Below, one piece after another: positions 26,995 to 36,499 of a DNA stretch of 64,000 nucleotides. Each line of letters starts with the position of its first letter. Position 1 is the first letter of the stretch. This stretch comes from Mesorhizobium sp. WSM2240 (lineage in GTDB: Bacteria > Pseudomonadota > Alphaproteobacteria > Rhizobiales > Rhizobiaceae). Position numbers and translations under genes: made by a program. Under the pieces are notes generated by a model that was given only the letters and a program-made list of their open reading frames with translations, was not told where the DNA came from and ran no database searches. The DNA is taken from positions 496,001 to 560,000 of the forward strand of contig NZ_CP159256.1 of NCBI RefSeq assembly GCF_040438645.1. Reading direction: 5' to 3'.

Positions 26995-28533
26995 GTGGAG
27001 CCTCTAAAGCCCGTGACACCGACGCTCGTTGGCGAAGCCAAGCCCAACACCTTCGCCTTTGAAACCAGCGCCCTCGTCAAGCCGACCGGGTTCCGCGAGT
27101 ACGATGCGCGCTGGTGGTTCGGGCATCCCGATTCAGCAACAGATCCAGAATTGAACCTTATCGGTGTGCAAGCGCTGGGCATGGGGCTCGGCACATTGAT
27201 CCTGCGCATGGGAGCCGGTCCGGAGATCGTCACCGGGCATGACTTCAGAAGCTATTCGATGGCGATCAAACTGGCGTTGGTCTCGGGTCTGATGGCGGCG
27301 GGCGCGCGCGTCAAGGACATAGGTTTGGCGCTGTCGCCCATGGCCTATTTCGCGCAGTTCGCACTGGACGCGCAGTCGGTGGCGATGATTACCGCCTCGC
27401 ACAATGAAAATGGCTGGACCGGCGTCAAAATGGGAGCGCAGCGGCCGCTTACTTTCGGGCCGGAGGAGATGAGCAGACTGAAGGAGATTGTCCTCAACGG
27501 CGACTTCGACCTCAACAGCGCCGGCGCCTACAAATTCATACCGGGGTTTCGCGAAACCTATATCGAGGATCTGACTGGCGGCAAAACCATCGGCCGCAGG
27601 CTGAAGGTGGTGGCCGCCTGCGGCAACGGCACTGCCGGAGCCTTCGCTCCCCAGGCGCTTGAGCGGATCGGCTGCGAAGTCATCCCGCTGGACGTGGAAC
27701 TCGACCACAGATTTCCGCGCTACAATCCCAATCCCGAAGACATGAAGATGCTGCACGCGATCCGCGACAAGGTGCTGGAGGCTGGCGCCGATGTCGGGCT
27801 TGGCTTTGACGGCGACGGCGACCGCTGCGGCGTCGTCGACAATGAAGGCAATGAAATTTTCGCCGACAAGGTTGGCGTTATGCTGGCGCGGGACATTTCG
27901 TTGCTGCATCCAGGATCCACCTTCGTCGTCGACGTGAAGTCGACGGGCCTTTTTGCGACCGACGAGGCTCTCAAAGCGAATGACGCAATCACAGACTACT
28001 GGAAAACCGGACATTCCCACATCAAGCGGCGCGTGGCCGAACTCGGCGCCATCGCCGGCTTCGAAAAATCGGGACATTTCTTTTTCAATCCACCGATCGG
28101 CCGCGGCTATGACGACGGATTGGTAACGGCGATCGCCGTCTGCCAGATGCTCGACCGCAATCCGCACAAGACAATGGCGGATCTTCACCGCGAGCTGCCG
28201 GTGACCTTCGGCACGCCGACAATGTCGGCTCATTGCGGCGACGAGGTTAAATATGGCGTCGTGGAGCGCGTGGTCGCGGATTTCCAAGCCATGGCGGAGC
28301 GCGGCGAAAGTTTCGCCGGGCAGCCAATCGCAGACCTCATTAAGGTGAACGGAGTGCGCGCGGTGGCGGCGGATGGAACTTGGGGCCTGGTCAGGGCCTC
28401 GTCCAACAAGCCGGAAATCGTCGTCGTCGTCGAGAGCCCGATTTCGGCGGCAAGACGCCGGGAAATGTTCGAAGCGGTCGATGCCGTGTTGCGCCGCAGC
28501 AGCGAGGTCGGCGCCTACAACCAGACATTCTAA
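26995..28533 (+). CDS. Phosphomannomutase/phosphoglucomutase
   Basis: The 512-residue alpha-D-phosphohexomutase has all four functional motifs: active-site Ser in MITASHNENGWTG, metal loop GFDGDGDRCGVVD, sugar-binding loop AGFEKSGHFFF, and phosphate-binding loop VRASSNKPEIVV. It interconverts mannose-6-P and mannose-1-P (and often glucose-6-P and glucose-1-P). The translation start is a GTG at 26995 or 27013. The next gene, 20 bases downstream, is the GDP-mannose pyrophosphorylase/AGE fusion, so the pair supplies GDP-mannose. It is divergent from the coiled-coil gene. High confidence on enzyme type; substrate preference is inferred from context. Confidence 0.92.
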   Translation: MEPLKPVTPTLVGEAKPNTFAFETSALVKPTGFREYDARWWFGHPDSATDPELNLIGVQALGMGLGTLILRMGAGPEIVTGHDFRSYSMAIKLALVSGLMAAGARVKDIGLALSPMAYFAQFALDAQSVAMITASHNENGWTGVKMGAQRPLTFGPEEMSRLKEIVLNGDFDLNSAGAYKFIPGFRETYIEDLTGGKTIGRRLKVVAACGNGTAGAFAPQALERIGCEVIPLDVELDHRFPRYNPNPEDMKMLHAIRDKVLEAGADVGLGFDGDGDRCGVVDNEGNEIFADKVGVMLARDISLLHPGSTFVVDVKSTGLFATDEALKANDAITDYWKTGHSHIKRRVAELGAIAGFEKSGHFFFNPPIGRGYDDGLVTAIAVCQMLDRNPHKTMADLHRELPVTFGTPTMSAHCGDEVKYGVVERVVADFQAMAERGESFAGQPIADLIKVNGVRAVAADGTWGLVRASSNKPEIVVVVESPISAARRREMFEAVDAVLRRSSEVGAYNQTF

Positions 28534-28553
28534 CGCAAACCGGCAGCAGGGGC

Positions 28554-30809
28554 ATGACAGAACGCATCGTCAGTTTCGTTATGAGCGGTGGCGTCGGCTC
28601 GCGGCTATGGCCGCTTTCGCGCGAGGACAATCCGAAGCAGTTCCACGACTTCTCAGGCGACGGTTCGATGTTGGTCAAGACCCTGCGCCGTCTCAAGGCG
28701 CGGTCGGAAGGCCAGACCCCAATCTATCTGATTGCGTCGGAGCGGCATGCCGAGCGTGTGCGCTCCGACGTAGCCGGCATCGACCTGGCCGGCGGCGGCG
28801 CTATCTTCGAACCCCTCGGGCGCAATACGGCGGCGGCGGTGGCGATCGCGACGCTGCAGACGATCACGGCATATGGCGACGCTATCGTCCTCGTCGTCCC
28901 TTCCGACCACGAGATTTCGACTGACCGCCAATTCTGGGAAACGGTTTCGCGCGGCGTTCCCGCCGCGGAGGCCGGCCGCCTGGTGGTTTTCGGCATCACG
29001 CCGGTCCAGCCCGAAACCGGCTACGGCTATATTGAAGTCTCAGGCAAGAAAGACGGCGTGCTCGATGTCTCGCGCTTCGTCGAGAAGCCGGATCTGGCGA
29101 CGGCCAAAGGTTATATCGAAGCCGGAAATTTCTATTGGAACACCGGCATCTTCCTGTTTCGCGCCAGCGCAATGCGCAACGCCTTTTGCAAATTCCAGCC
29201 AGATGTCTGGCAAGGAGCCGAAGCAGCCTGGAAAGCTGCAAGGAGCGACCTGACCGGCCGCTACATGCCGCCCGACCTGTACGCCGCGATCCCCTCAATA
29301 TCGATCGACTACGCCGTCATGGAGCGGGCCAAGGAGATTGCGATGGTGCCGGCGGAATTTCGCTGGAGCGATCTGGGTTCATGGCAGTCGCTGCTTGACG
29401 TCAGCCCATCCGACAAGGCCGGCAACGTCATCGTCGGCGATGTCGTCGCGATCGATTGCGAAAACTCCTATATCCGCAGTCAGGGGCGGCTGCTTTCGGC
29501 CATCGGCCTCAAGGACATCGCCATCGTGGCGACGGTCGACGCCACCTTCGTGGCACCTGTCAGCCACAGCCAGAACGTCAAAAAAGTCGTTGAACAGCTC
29601 GAAAGGAGCGGCCGGCTCGAAACCAAATTCACCCCGGCGCACGACCGGGTGCTGGTTAGCGGGGCCTGGCGGCAGCGCGTCCGCCATTGGCTTTTCGAGG
29701 AGACGCTGCCGCTCTGGTCGACCGCTGGTATCGACGAGGCGCATGGCGGCTTCTTTGAGAGGCTGGGCTTCGATGCGGCGCCGCTGATGAAACCGAAGCG
29801 TATGCGCACCATGGCGCGTCAGATCTATGCGTTTGCGGTAGCCAAGGCCCATGGCTGGGACGGACCGGCTGACCGGCTGATCGCCCATGGACTGGATTTC
29901 ATGGCCGGCAAAGGCCGCACCGACCGCGGCGGCTGGGTGCGCGCCCTCAACGTCGACGGCAGCGTCGCGGATGCCGCCGAGGACGCCTACGATCACGCAT
30001 GCGTGCTTCTGGCGCTCGCCCACGCCCATAGATGCGGCAACCCCGACGCGCTGCGGCTCGGCGAAGAAACCTTCGCCTTTCTCGACGCGCATCTCGAGGA
30101 CCAACGCATGACCGGATTTCTCGAAACCTCGGCGGGTGTGGGGCTGCGGCGATCCAATCCGCATATGCACCTCTTGGAAGCGTTTCTCGCCTGGCATACG
30201 GCGACTGGCGACCGGGCGCACCTGCGCCGCGCCGCGCGCATCATCGATCTCTTCCGCAGCCATTTCTTCGACGCCGAGAGCTGGACGCTAGGCGAATATT
30301 TCGACGACGACTGGCGGCCAGCAACCGGAGACCAGGGAGCCTGGACCGAGCCAGGGCATCATTTCGAGTGGGCTTCACTGCTCGTCGATTTCGCAAACAA
30401 GAGCGGGCAGAAGGACCTCACCGCCTATGCGCGCAAGCTCTACGCCTCGGCGATCGCCAACGGACTCAATCGGGCGACGGGTCTTGCCTATGGCGCGGTG
30501 TCGCGGCAGGGCTTGCCACTCGACCGGGTGTCGCGCAGCTGGCCGCAAAGCGAGGCGATCAAGGCGGCCATCGCGCTGGATGGCGCGGGCGGCGGTCCCG
30601 ACCTCAAGCCGGAAATCGAGGCGCGTGTCGGCCGATTGTTCCGCTGGCATATCGACCCGGCGCCGCTCGGCCTGTGGATCGACCAGATCGACGAACGCGG
30701 CCGGTCACAGGCCAGCGACGTTCCCGCCAGCATCTTTTATCATCTCGTCTGCGCTCTTACGCAGTACCTCGACGCCACGGAGGGTCAGGCGGCCGTCGCT
30801 CATGCTTAG
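28554..30809 (+). CDS. Fused mannose-1-phosphate guanylyltransferase / AGE-family isomerase
   Basis: The 751-residue product starts at ATG 28554 after CAGGGGC. Residues 1 to about 355 are a GDP-mannose pyrophosphorylase: VMSGGVGSRLWPLSRED (pyrophosphorylase loop), PSDHEIS, ETGYGYIEVS, FVEKPD, WNTGIFLFRASA. Residues from about 365 to the end form an N-acylglucosamine 2-epimerase/AGE-type (alpha/alpha)6 barrel: RMRTMARQIYAFAVAKAHGW, PHMHLLEAFLAWH, EPGHHFEWASLLVDFAN, SRSWPQSEAIKAAIALD. In ordinary type II ManC enzymes the isomerase is a cupin; here an AGE-type phosphomannose isomerase takes its place. With the mutase upstream, the pathway from fructose-6-P to GDP-mannose is complete. Confidence 0.9.
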   Translation: MTERIVSFVMSGGVGSRLWPLSREDNPKQFHDFSGDGSMLVKTLRRLKARSEGQTPIYLIASERHAERVRSDVAGIDLAGGGAIFEPLGRNTAAAVAIATLQTITAYGDAIVLVVPSDHEISTDRQFWETVSRGVPAAEAGRLVVFGITPVQPETGYGYIEVSGKKDGVLDVSRFVEKPDLATAKGYIEAGNFYWNTGIFLFRASAMRNAFCKFQPDVWQGAEAAWKAARSDLTGRYMPPDLYAAIPSISIDYAVMERAKEIAMVPAEFRWSDLGSWQSLLDVSPSDKAGNVIVGDVVAIDCENSYIRSQGRLLSAIGLKDIAIVATVDATFVAPVSHSQNVKKVVEQLERSGRLETKFTPAHDRVLVSGAWRQRVRHWLFEETLPLWSTAGIDEAHGGFFERLGFDAAPLMKPKRMRTMARQIYAFAVAKAHGWDGPADRLIAHGLDFMAGKGRTDRGGWVRALNVDGSVADAAEDAYDHACVLLALAHAHRCGNPDALRLGEETFAFLDAHLEDQRMTGFLETSAGVGLRRSNPHMHLLEAFLAWHTATGDRAHLRRAARIIDLFRSHFFDAESWTLGEYFDDDWRPATGDQGAWTEPGHHFEWASLLVDFANKSGQKDLTAYARKLYASAIANGLNRATGLAYGAVSRQGLPLDRVSRSWPQSEAIKAAIALDGAGGGPDLKPEIEARVGRLFRWHIDPAPLGLWIDQIDERGRSQASDVPASIFYHLVCALTQYLDATEGQAAVAHA

Positions 30810-31088
30810 ACGAGCACGTGTGGGCGCACCGGAGGCTGGCGATTGTATCACCAACAGACAGCCACCGCCTGAGCAATCCGACAGGGCAGCCAAGGTCTAC
30901 CCTCGACCCAGCAACCGCAGGTTGGCATAAGGTCGATATCCTAGTATTGCTTTATCGCGTGATCTTACAGAAGTGGAAGAATACTTCTTTCCCAAAATTA
31001 ACTCGACGCACAGTTTCGCCAAGACTGCAGAACTGATTGACTCCAGGGCTACGAACAGCTTACATGGAAATATGAGGATAGGGGGTCG
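30810..31088. other. Intergenic gap before the small lipoprotein gene
   Basis: About 280 bases, AT-richer from 30930 on (TCCTAGTATTGCTTTATCG). Probably the promoter region of the lipoprotein gene. A GGGGG run lies 4 bases before ATG 31089. Confidence 0.35.
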
Positions 31089-31409
31089 ATGATGTTGAGA
31101 CGCCTTTCCATTCTTGGATCGTTTCTGCTTGCGGCATGCGTGCCCTTCCAAGGTTCCGGCCTAGCACCGACCAATGCCGCAAGCTGCTACAACAAGGTAC
31201 CCACAGGGGCCGAAGCCATGGCATGGCGTTCGGCGCAGAGGGTCAATACCGACAAGTCTTATCGCAGGTTCATAAACGACTACCCGCGTAGCTGCTATGT
31301 TCCGATGGCTACCAAAAAACTCAGCACCGCCGTTACCAAGAAACCGACAATCGTGCGCAACGTTCCAAGGTCCACGAATACGACCCGCAGCAGAAGCAGA
31401 GCCTATTAA
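31089..31409 (+). CDS. Small lipoprotein
   Basis: The 106-residue product has a short signal and lipobox (LSILGSFLLAAC, lipid Cys16 or 17) and a small mature part with two Cys (NAASCYNKVP, DYPRSCYVPM). The middle (AMAWRSAQRVNTDKSYRRFI) recalls a single tetratricopeptide-like helix pair. The tail is basic and Ser/Arg-rich (TNTTRSRSRAY). It is probably an outer-membrane or periplasmic lipoprotein. It precedes the two-domain glycosyltransferase by 68 bases; no specific function can be given. Confidence 0.65.
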   Translation: MMLRRLSILGSFLLAACVPFQGSGLAPTNAASCYNKVPTGAEAMAWRSAQRVNTDKSYRRFINDYPRSCYVPMATKKLSTAVTKKPTIVRNVPRSTNTTRSRSRAY

Positions 31410-31477
31410 GTTTGCTTAATTCGCCTCTTTGCAGGATAATTAGCGGAAGGCGTGTAAAAGATTCATAGATCTGATCG

Positions 31478-33748
31478 ATGCATTTCCACATAGTTCACGC
31501 CGCTAATCCGAGATATCATGGCGGGACTTCCTCCGCACTGCGAGCCGAACTGAAGGCCGCTCGGCATTTTGGGCTGTGTACTGCATTCCTTCCCTTCATA
31601 GGCAGAAGCGATCCATTGATTGGACCCTTCCAATCGCGCACTGCCCGGGTGATCGAGGAACTCGATATCCCTTGGTTGACAGGCGATGATGCCGTGACGT
31701 GCGACGTCCTTTTTGCAAACCATCCTCAGGTGTTTGAACGGATGCCGGATCGACCGGTTAGAATCCGGCCTCGTCACGTTGTCTGCGTCGTCCAACATCC
31801 GCTATTCGATGGCGCCTGGATTCCGCAATACGATCTTGGCGCCGTCGAGCGCAATCTTGAACGCTTGTTCGGAGCGCCGGTGACATTCGCACCCGTAGGT
31901 CCCAAGGTCCGGGCTCAGTTCGAAATTCTGGTCGGCTGGAAGCCGAAGCTTCTGCCGCGCGATCTCTTCAATATGATTGACATCTCGGAGTGGAGCTGCC
32001 GCATACGGCCGCCTCCCCAGGGGTCGGCCATACTTGGCCGGCACTCGCGGCCGGCGCGCCTCAAATGGCCGGACAGCCGCGAGGAACTACTCGCCGCTTA
32101 TCCCGACAAGCGTCACCTGACGGTGAAGGCGCTTGGGGGCGTTCCCTCTGAAATTCAGCCATGGCTCGGCTCGAACTGGCAGCTTCTGCCGTTTTCCGAG
32201 GATGGTACTGCTGAATTCCTCAAAAGCCTCGATTTCTACGTCTACTTTCACAGCCGACTATGGGTTGAGGCGTTCGGCATCGGTATCGCCGAGGCGATGG
32301 CGAGTGGCGTCGTGACGATACTGGACCCCTCATACGAGGCGCTGTATGGGGATGGCGCGGTCTATACGGAGGCCAACGGTGTCGAAACGGTCATCGACTG
32401 TCTGCTATCCTCACCCGATGCGTATCTCAAGCAATCTGCTGCGGCGCGAAAGCTGGTCGAGGCCAAATTCTCGCTGGCAATCTATCCAAAACGCATGGCT
32501 GTGCTCTACGAGGCGCTCGAACTGCCTCCGATCCCGGCGTTGAAAGCCGCAAAATCGTCGCGGGCAAGCCGGAAACATGCAAGCCACGGTGGGCTGCAGA
32601 CCAGTCGACGCTCCGCGAGCCCGTGCCGGATAGGCGTATCGCGGCGCGTGCTTTTTGTAGCGACTAACGGGATAGGCCTCGGCCACATCACCCGCCTGAT
32701 GGCCATTGCCGAGCGGATGTCACCGGATATCGAGCCGATCTTCATCACTCGTTCGGCGGGGTCGTCGCTGATCAGCCAACGGGGGCACGCAACCGACTAT
32801 ATACCCTGGCCTGTAAAGATCGGTGTGACCGACAACAGTTGGAACCAAGTGTATTCACAGGAACTGCTCGTCGCGATCGAATCCTTTGACATTGCCGCGG
32901 TTGTATTCGACGGTACCTACCCGTTTCCCGGTCTCGTCGATGTCGCTGGCGTGCGGCCGGACATCGCGTGGATTTGGGTACGTCGCGCCATGTGGCGTAC
33001 CGATCACAGTTTAAAAAGCGAGCTTCAGTCCTGTTTCGACATGATCATAGAGCCCGGCGAACTCGCGCATGATGAAGACTACGGCCCGACCCGATCCATG
33101 CCAGGTCCCATCACGGTCGTCGGCCCGATCCTTCTCAAGGAGCCTGGCTGTTTTCTCTCCAGAAGCGATGCCGCCAAGCGGCTTGGCATGGACCCGGAAA
33201 AGTTCACAGCGGCCATCCAGCTCGGTTCGCAACGCAATTTCGATTACGAGACCTTGCCGGAACTCCTGACGAAGGAACTCCTCGACCGGCACGTTCAGCT
33301 TGTTCAGATCGACAATCCGCTGTCCCGTCCCCCGGTTTCCGAGCTTCCCGGTGTCATACGCCGACGTGTGTATCCGGTCTCCGAGTATCTCGGTGCGGTC
33401 GACCTAATGATCACGAACGCCAGCTACAATTCCTTTCACGAGTGCGTCTATGGCGGGATACCGGCTATCTTTGTCCCCAACGAGTCGCCTGAGATGGATG
33501 ACCAGCACCTCAGAGCGACCTATGCGCATGCGACAGGCCTTGGCTTGCGAATTCGCGCTTCGGAGCTCTCAAGGGTAAAGACGGTTGTCGACACAGCTAT
33601 GTCAAACGACTTTCGTCAGGAAATGCGCCGCCGGTCGGCACGGCTGGACTTCGTCAATGGGGCGGTTGAAGCGGCACGTGCTATCGAACAGCTCGTCTTC
33701 TCGGTTAGAGCTAACCGCCCGCTTCACGAGTCACTGGCGAGAACGTAG
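31478..33748 (+). CDS. Two-domain glycosyltransferase (GT4-like plus MurG-like)
   Basis: The 756-residue product joins two GT-B modules. Residues 1 to about 355 are GT4-like: MHFHIVHAANPRYHGGTSSA, then the donor motif WVEAFGIGIAEAMASGVVTI (E-x7-E). A Ser/Arg/Lys linker follows (about 355-388). Residues from about 389 form a second GT-B module like MurG/GT28: RVLFVATNGIGLGHITRLMA at the start and NASYNSFHECVYGGIPAIFV as the donor-site loop. No membrane segments are seen. It could add two sugars in sequence or make a modified side chain. It is the last gene of the polysaccharide region; the ribosome site is weak and the start is taken as the first ATG before the fold. Confidence 0.8.
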   Translation: MHFHIVHAANPRYHGGTSSALRAELKAARHFGLCTAFLPFIGRSDPLIGPFQSRTARVIEELDIPWLTGDDAVTCDVLFANHPQVFERMPDRPVRIRPRHVVCVVQHPLFDGAWIPQYDLGAVERNLERLFGAPVTFAPVGPKVRAQFEILVGWKPKLLPRDLFNMIDISEWSCRIRPPPQGSAILGRHSRPARLKWPDSREELLAAYPDKRHLTVKALGGVPSEIQPWLGSNWQLLPFSEDGTAEFLKSLDFYVYFHSRLWVEAFGIGIAEAMASGVVTILDPSYEALYGDGAVYTEANGVETVIDCLLSSPDAYLKQSAAARKLVEAKFSLAIYPKRMAVLYEALELPPIPALKAAKSSRASRKHASHGGLQTSRRSASPCRIGVSRRVLFVATNGIGLGHITRLMAIAERMSPDIEPIFITRSAGSSLISQRGHATDYIPWPVKIGVTDNSWNQVYSQELLVAIESFDIAAVVFDGTYPFPGLVDVAGVRPDIAWIWVRRAMWRTDHSLKSELQSCFDMIIEPGELAHDEDYGPTRSMPGPITVVGPILLKEPGCFLSRSDAAKRLGMDPEKFTAAIQLGSQRNFDYETLPELLTKELLDRHVQLVQIDNPLSRPPVSELPGVIRRRVYPVSEYLGAVDLMITNASYNSFHECVYGGIPAIFVPNESPEMDDQHLRATYAHATGLGLRIRASELSRVKTVVDTAMSNDFRQEMRRRSARLDFVNGAVEAARAIEQLVFSVRANRPLHESLART

Positions 33749-33778
33749 CTAGTCCGCCGCTTCGGGTGAGCCCTATGG

Positions 33779-34225
33779 TTATCTAAGCTGATCGATGACG
33801 AAATCATCGAAACTCTTCCCAAGTTCGATCTGCTTCGAGAAGTTCCACTTCATCAGAATAAGCGACCAGCGACGACGAATGTAGCGCTCATATTCGCTTG
33901 CTGCGAAGGGCAAATGACGACGGGTAGGTATAAACTCTATGGGGACGACGTTGACTGCGATCAGATCGGGCCTGAGCTCCGACATGACCACGACCGGATA
34001 TTCGTCACGAAGCCGGCAAGCAACTGCGACCGAGTTCAGGATTTCGCCGATGCTTTCCGGCGGTTCCCCGAGGTAGCTGATGAGGCTCCTTGGTTTGGCC
34101 TCGTCTACCGGATCCGCCAGAACGTAAACAAGCTGTGCTGCGGGGTCGTCCACGACGCTGTCGGCTATGGGGGCGGACGAAACACCGATAAACCGCGCCT
34201 TGAGGCTATCGATCACGCGACGCAA
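33779..34225 (-). CDS. Hypothetical protein downstream of the caspase gene
   Basis: The 148-residue product (TTG start at 34225, preceded by GAGGCGAG) has strands and helices with no signal peptide: AQLVYVLADPVDEAKPRSLI, VVVMSELRPDLIAVNVVPIE, and a basic end (YIRRRWSLILMKWNF). No family is recognised. It starts 31 bases after the caspase gene stop on the same strand, so both are probably one transcript and the product may partner the caspase-family protein. GTG codons inside the frame are alternative starts. Confidence 0.5.
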   Translation of the reverse strand: MRRVIDSLKARFIGVSSAPIADSVVDDPAAQLVYVLADPVDEAKPRSLISYLGEPPESIGEILNSVAVACRLRDEYPVVVMSELRPDLIAVNVVPIEFIPTRRHLPFAASEYERYIRRRWSLILMKWNFSKQIELGKSFDDFVIDQLR

Positions 34226-34256
34226 TGCTCGCCTCTACCAAGAGGACGTACAAAAC

Positions 34257-36422
34257 TCATCTGCCGTTCTGCTCTATAAACAGTTCCGCATCGGCTTCAA
34301 TTTTCCGGCGGACGTCAGGCTTCAGCTTTTGGCCTATCTGCTCCTTTAGTTTCCCGGCCTTGTTGACCTTGAAACGTTCCGCAAGGGTGGCGTTGAAATA
34401 AGCCTGCGGCAAGTCGGCCTTGCCAAAGGAGCCGTCCCGGTAGCCGTTGGCAAGATCGAGGTAGCTGTCTTCGAAGCCGCGCCGCGCGGAAAGTTCGAAC
34501 AGGCGGAGCGCACGCTTCGCATCGCGGCCTACCCCGCCACCGCCCTTGAGGAAGAGCTGGCCTGCAAATCGCGGCGCATACTGGTTTCCCATGTCGGTAG
34601 CCCTCAGCAGCAATTCGAGGCCGCGCTTGACGTCCTTCTCCACCCCCGAGCCGGCGATATAGGCGCGCCCGAGATTGCTCATGGCGTCGATCTGGCCCAT
34701 ATCTGCCGCGGCAGTGTAGAGCTTCGCAGCCTCAACCATGTCTTTTTGAACGCCGATGCCCTTGCTGTAGGCATCGCCGAGCGCCGCCATTGCATTCGCC
34801 CACCCGCTGGAAGCGGCGAGCTTGTACCACAGGATGCCTTCCTCGGGCAGCTCCGGTACGCCCTGACCACGCACATAGGCGGTGCCAATATTCGTGCGTG
34901 CCCTGAGGTTACCAAGGGCGGCAGCCTGCATGTAAAAGTCGAACGCGCGATTGAAATCGACCTCCCGGCCCATGCCGACGCGCGCCATGTAACCGAGGTT
35001 CACAAGTGCAGCGCTGTACTGCTGCTTGCCCGCCAGTTCATAATAATGCTCGGCCCAATCGAAACGTCCGGCAATTTCGAGAACGCGACCGAACTGGAAT
35101 TGCAGGCGCGGATTGTTGATGTCGGCAGCGAGATCAAAGCCGCAAGCCCGCAGCGCGTCGCGAACGTTAACGAGTCCATTGGTGACCCCAGGGACGGAAC
35201 GCTGCGGGTCGTTGGGATCGGCGGCGTAGAGGTCACAGTCAGTGACCAGCGCTTTCATGCCCCGCTGGGTGTCAGGCAGCTCCGATGGCCACACGCGAAA
35301 CGTCTCGCTGACGGCGCGTTCGCCGGCCTGCTGGAAAACGAATTCCTCGCTCGCGGCCCTGCTTTCCCCGACCACAAGAATGTCGGTGGCAATCGGAGTG
35401 GATTTCAGGGGTCCGCTGACAAAGACACCGCGCTCGGAAAGCGCTGCCATTTGAACCTGGCTCTTTTCGGTCGCCTCCTTGGCGAACCGGCTTTTCGGAA
35501 AGACCTTTGCAAAACGGCCGAAATCTTCCGGATTCGGACTGTCCTTGATGAATGACCACAGCACTTCATCGATCGTTAGACCGTTTCCTGCCTCTGCCGG
35601 CTGTTCCGACCCAGCGACGTCGCCCCCCGTGCCGCCTTTCCTGAACACGAACTTCGTTTCGATCGAGCCGGTGATCCAGGGAATCTGAAATCCACCCGTT
35701 GCCTGGCGGACGTCGCCGCGTACTGTGCGGAACGTATCATAGATGTCCAGATTGGGCGTCTGCAACGCGTTGGCCAGCGCGGAGGAATACGGACTGTTTA
35801 TCCCGGTGCCATCATAGGCAACCTCTCCGGCGCTCGTGGCAAACGCGATGAGAACTTGACCGCTTCCGGCTTCGGTATAGGCGAGACCTTCATCTAGGCC
35901 TTTGGCTTTTGCCACCGGGTTGTCGCGACAGGCGTCGAGGATAAAGAGTTTCACGCCGACTGGGTCGTCCTTCACAATATCGATGAGATCGTTAAGACGT
36001 ATCGCATCGGCAACGATCTCCTTTGCTGAGGAGGTGGTTGTGTCGACAGGCAGCAGCAGGTTCTGACGATCGAACTGCAGGGCATGGCCCGCATAGTAAA
36101 AGACGGCCATCTCCGCGCCGACAAGATGCGCGCGGATCGCTTCCTTCAAATCCTTAACGGCTGCCTTTTTTACATCGTAGAAAAGCAGAACGTCGAAATC
36201 GAGCTCGGTCAGGCTATTGGCGATGAGCTTCGCGTCATTTCGAGGATTTGTCAGAGGAGCGAAGCTATAACCGCCATTGCCGACGACGATCGCCGCACGT
36301 CTTTCGGCTTGAGCGTTACTCGTAGAGAGCAGGGCGAACGCCGCCAAAAGCGTAAGCAAAAAAAAGAGAAATCTGTTCACGGGAACGTCGAGCTGGTTGA
36401 GGAGGTCGCCCTTAGTACCCAT
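34257..36422 (-). CDS. Caspase-family (peptidase C14) protein with SEL1 repeats
   Basis: The 721-residue product has a signal peptide (RFLFFLLTLLAAFALLSTSN, ending NAQA) and a caspase/metacaspase domain (about residues 40-270). The catalytic dyad is visible: His113 in FYYAGHALQ and Cys165 in FILDACRDNP. A linker follows, then at least five SEL1-type repeats from about residue 450 (ALGNLRARTNIGTAYVRGQG, NAMAALGDAYSKGIG, QIDAMSNLGRAYIAGSG and others). It should act in the periplasm; SEL1 repeats usually bind proteins. The start may be ATG 36422 or GTG 36380, which sits right at the signal peptide. Bacterial caspase-like proteins act in programmed death, stress or defence, but this one is uncharacterised. 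A second, ruined caspase gene lies directly upstream. Confidence 0.85.
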   Translation of the reverse strand: MGTKGDLLNQLDVPVNRFLFFLLTLLAAFALLSTSNAQAERRAAIVVGNGGYSFAPLTNPRNDAKLIANSLTELDFDVLLFYDVKKAAVKDLKEAIRAHLVGAEMAVFYYAGHALQFDRQNLLLPVDTTTSSAKEIVADAIRLNDLIDIVKDDPVGVKLFILDACRDNPVAKAKGLDEGLAYTEAGSGQVLIAFATSAGEVAYDGTGINSPYSSALANALQTPNLDIYDTFRTVRGDVRQATGGFQIPWITGSIETKFVFRKGGTGGDVAGSEQPAEAGNGLTIDEVLWSFIKDSPNPEDFGRFAKVFPKSRFAKEATEKSQVQMAALSERGVFVSGPLKSTPIATDILVVGESRAASEEFVFQQAGERAVSETFRVWPSELPDTQRGMKALVTDCDLYAADPNDPQRSVPGVTNGLVNVRDALRACGFDLAADINNPRLQFQFGRVLEIAGRFDWAEHYYELAGKQQYSAALVNLGYMARVGMGREVDFNRAFDFYMQAAALGNLRARTNIGTAYVRGQGVPELPEEGILWYKLAASSGWANAMAALGDAYSKGIGVQKDMVEAAKLYTAAADMGQIDAMSNLGRAYIAGSGVEKDVKRGLELLLRATDMGNQYAPRFAGQLFLKGGGGVGRDAKRALRLFELSARRGFEDSYLDLANGYRDGSFGKADLPQAYFNATLAERFKVNKAGKLKEQIGQKLKPDVRRKIEADAELFIEQNGR

Positions 36423-36423
36423 T

Positions 36424-36469
36424 TGTTCCGCCGCGAAGTAAACTTCTGTTCCACCGTGAAGTAAACTTC
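36424..36469 (-). repeat. 23-bp tandem repeat with palindrome, upstream of the caspase gene
   Basis: Two copies of a 23-bp unit (36447-36469 and 36424-36446, two mismatches) begin with GAAGTTTACTTC, whose arms GAAGT/ACTTC are an inverted repeat around TT. Each is followed by a GGTGGAACA- or GGCGGAACA-type end. The copies lie immediately before ATG 36422. The spacing of two helical turns would let two protein dimers bind on one face. They could be an operator, or simply a tandem duplication of coding sequence from the neighbouring pseudogene. Confidence 0.6.
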
Positions 36470-36499
36470 AGGATAATCCAAACAGCCACCGATTCCAAT

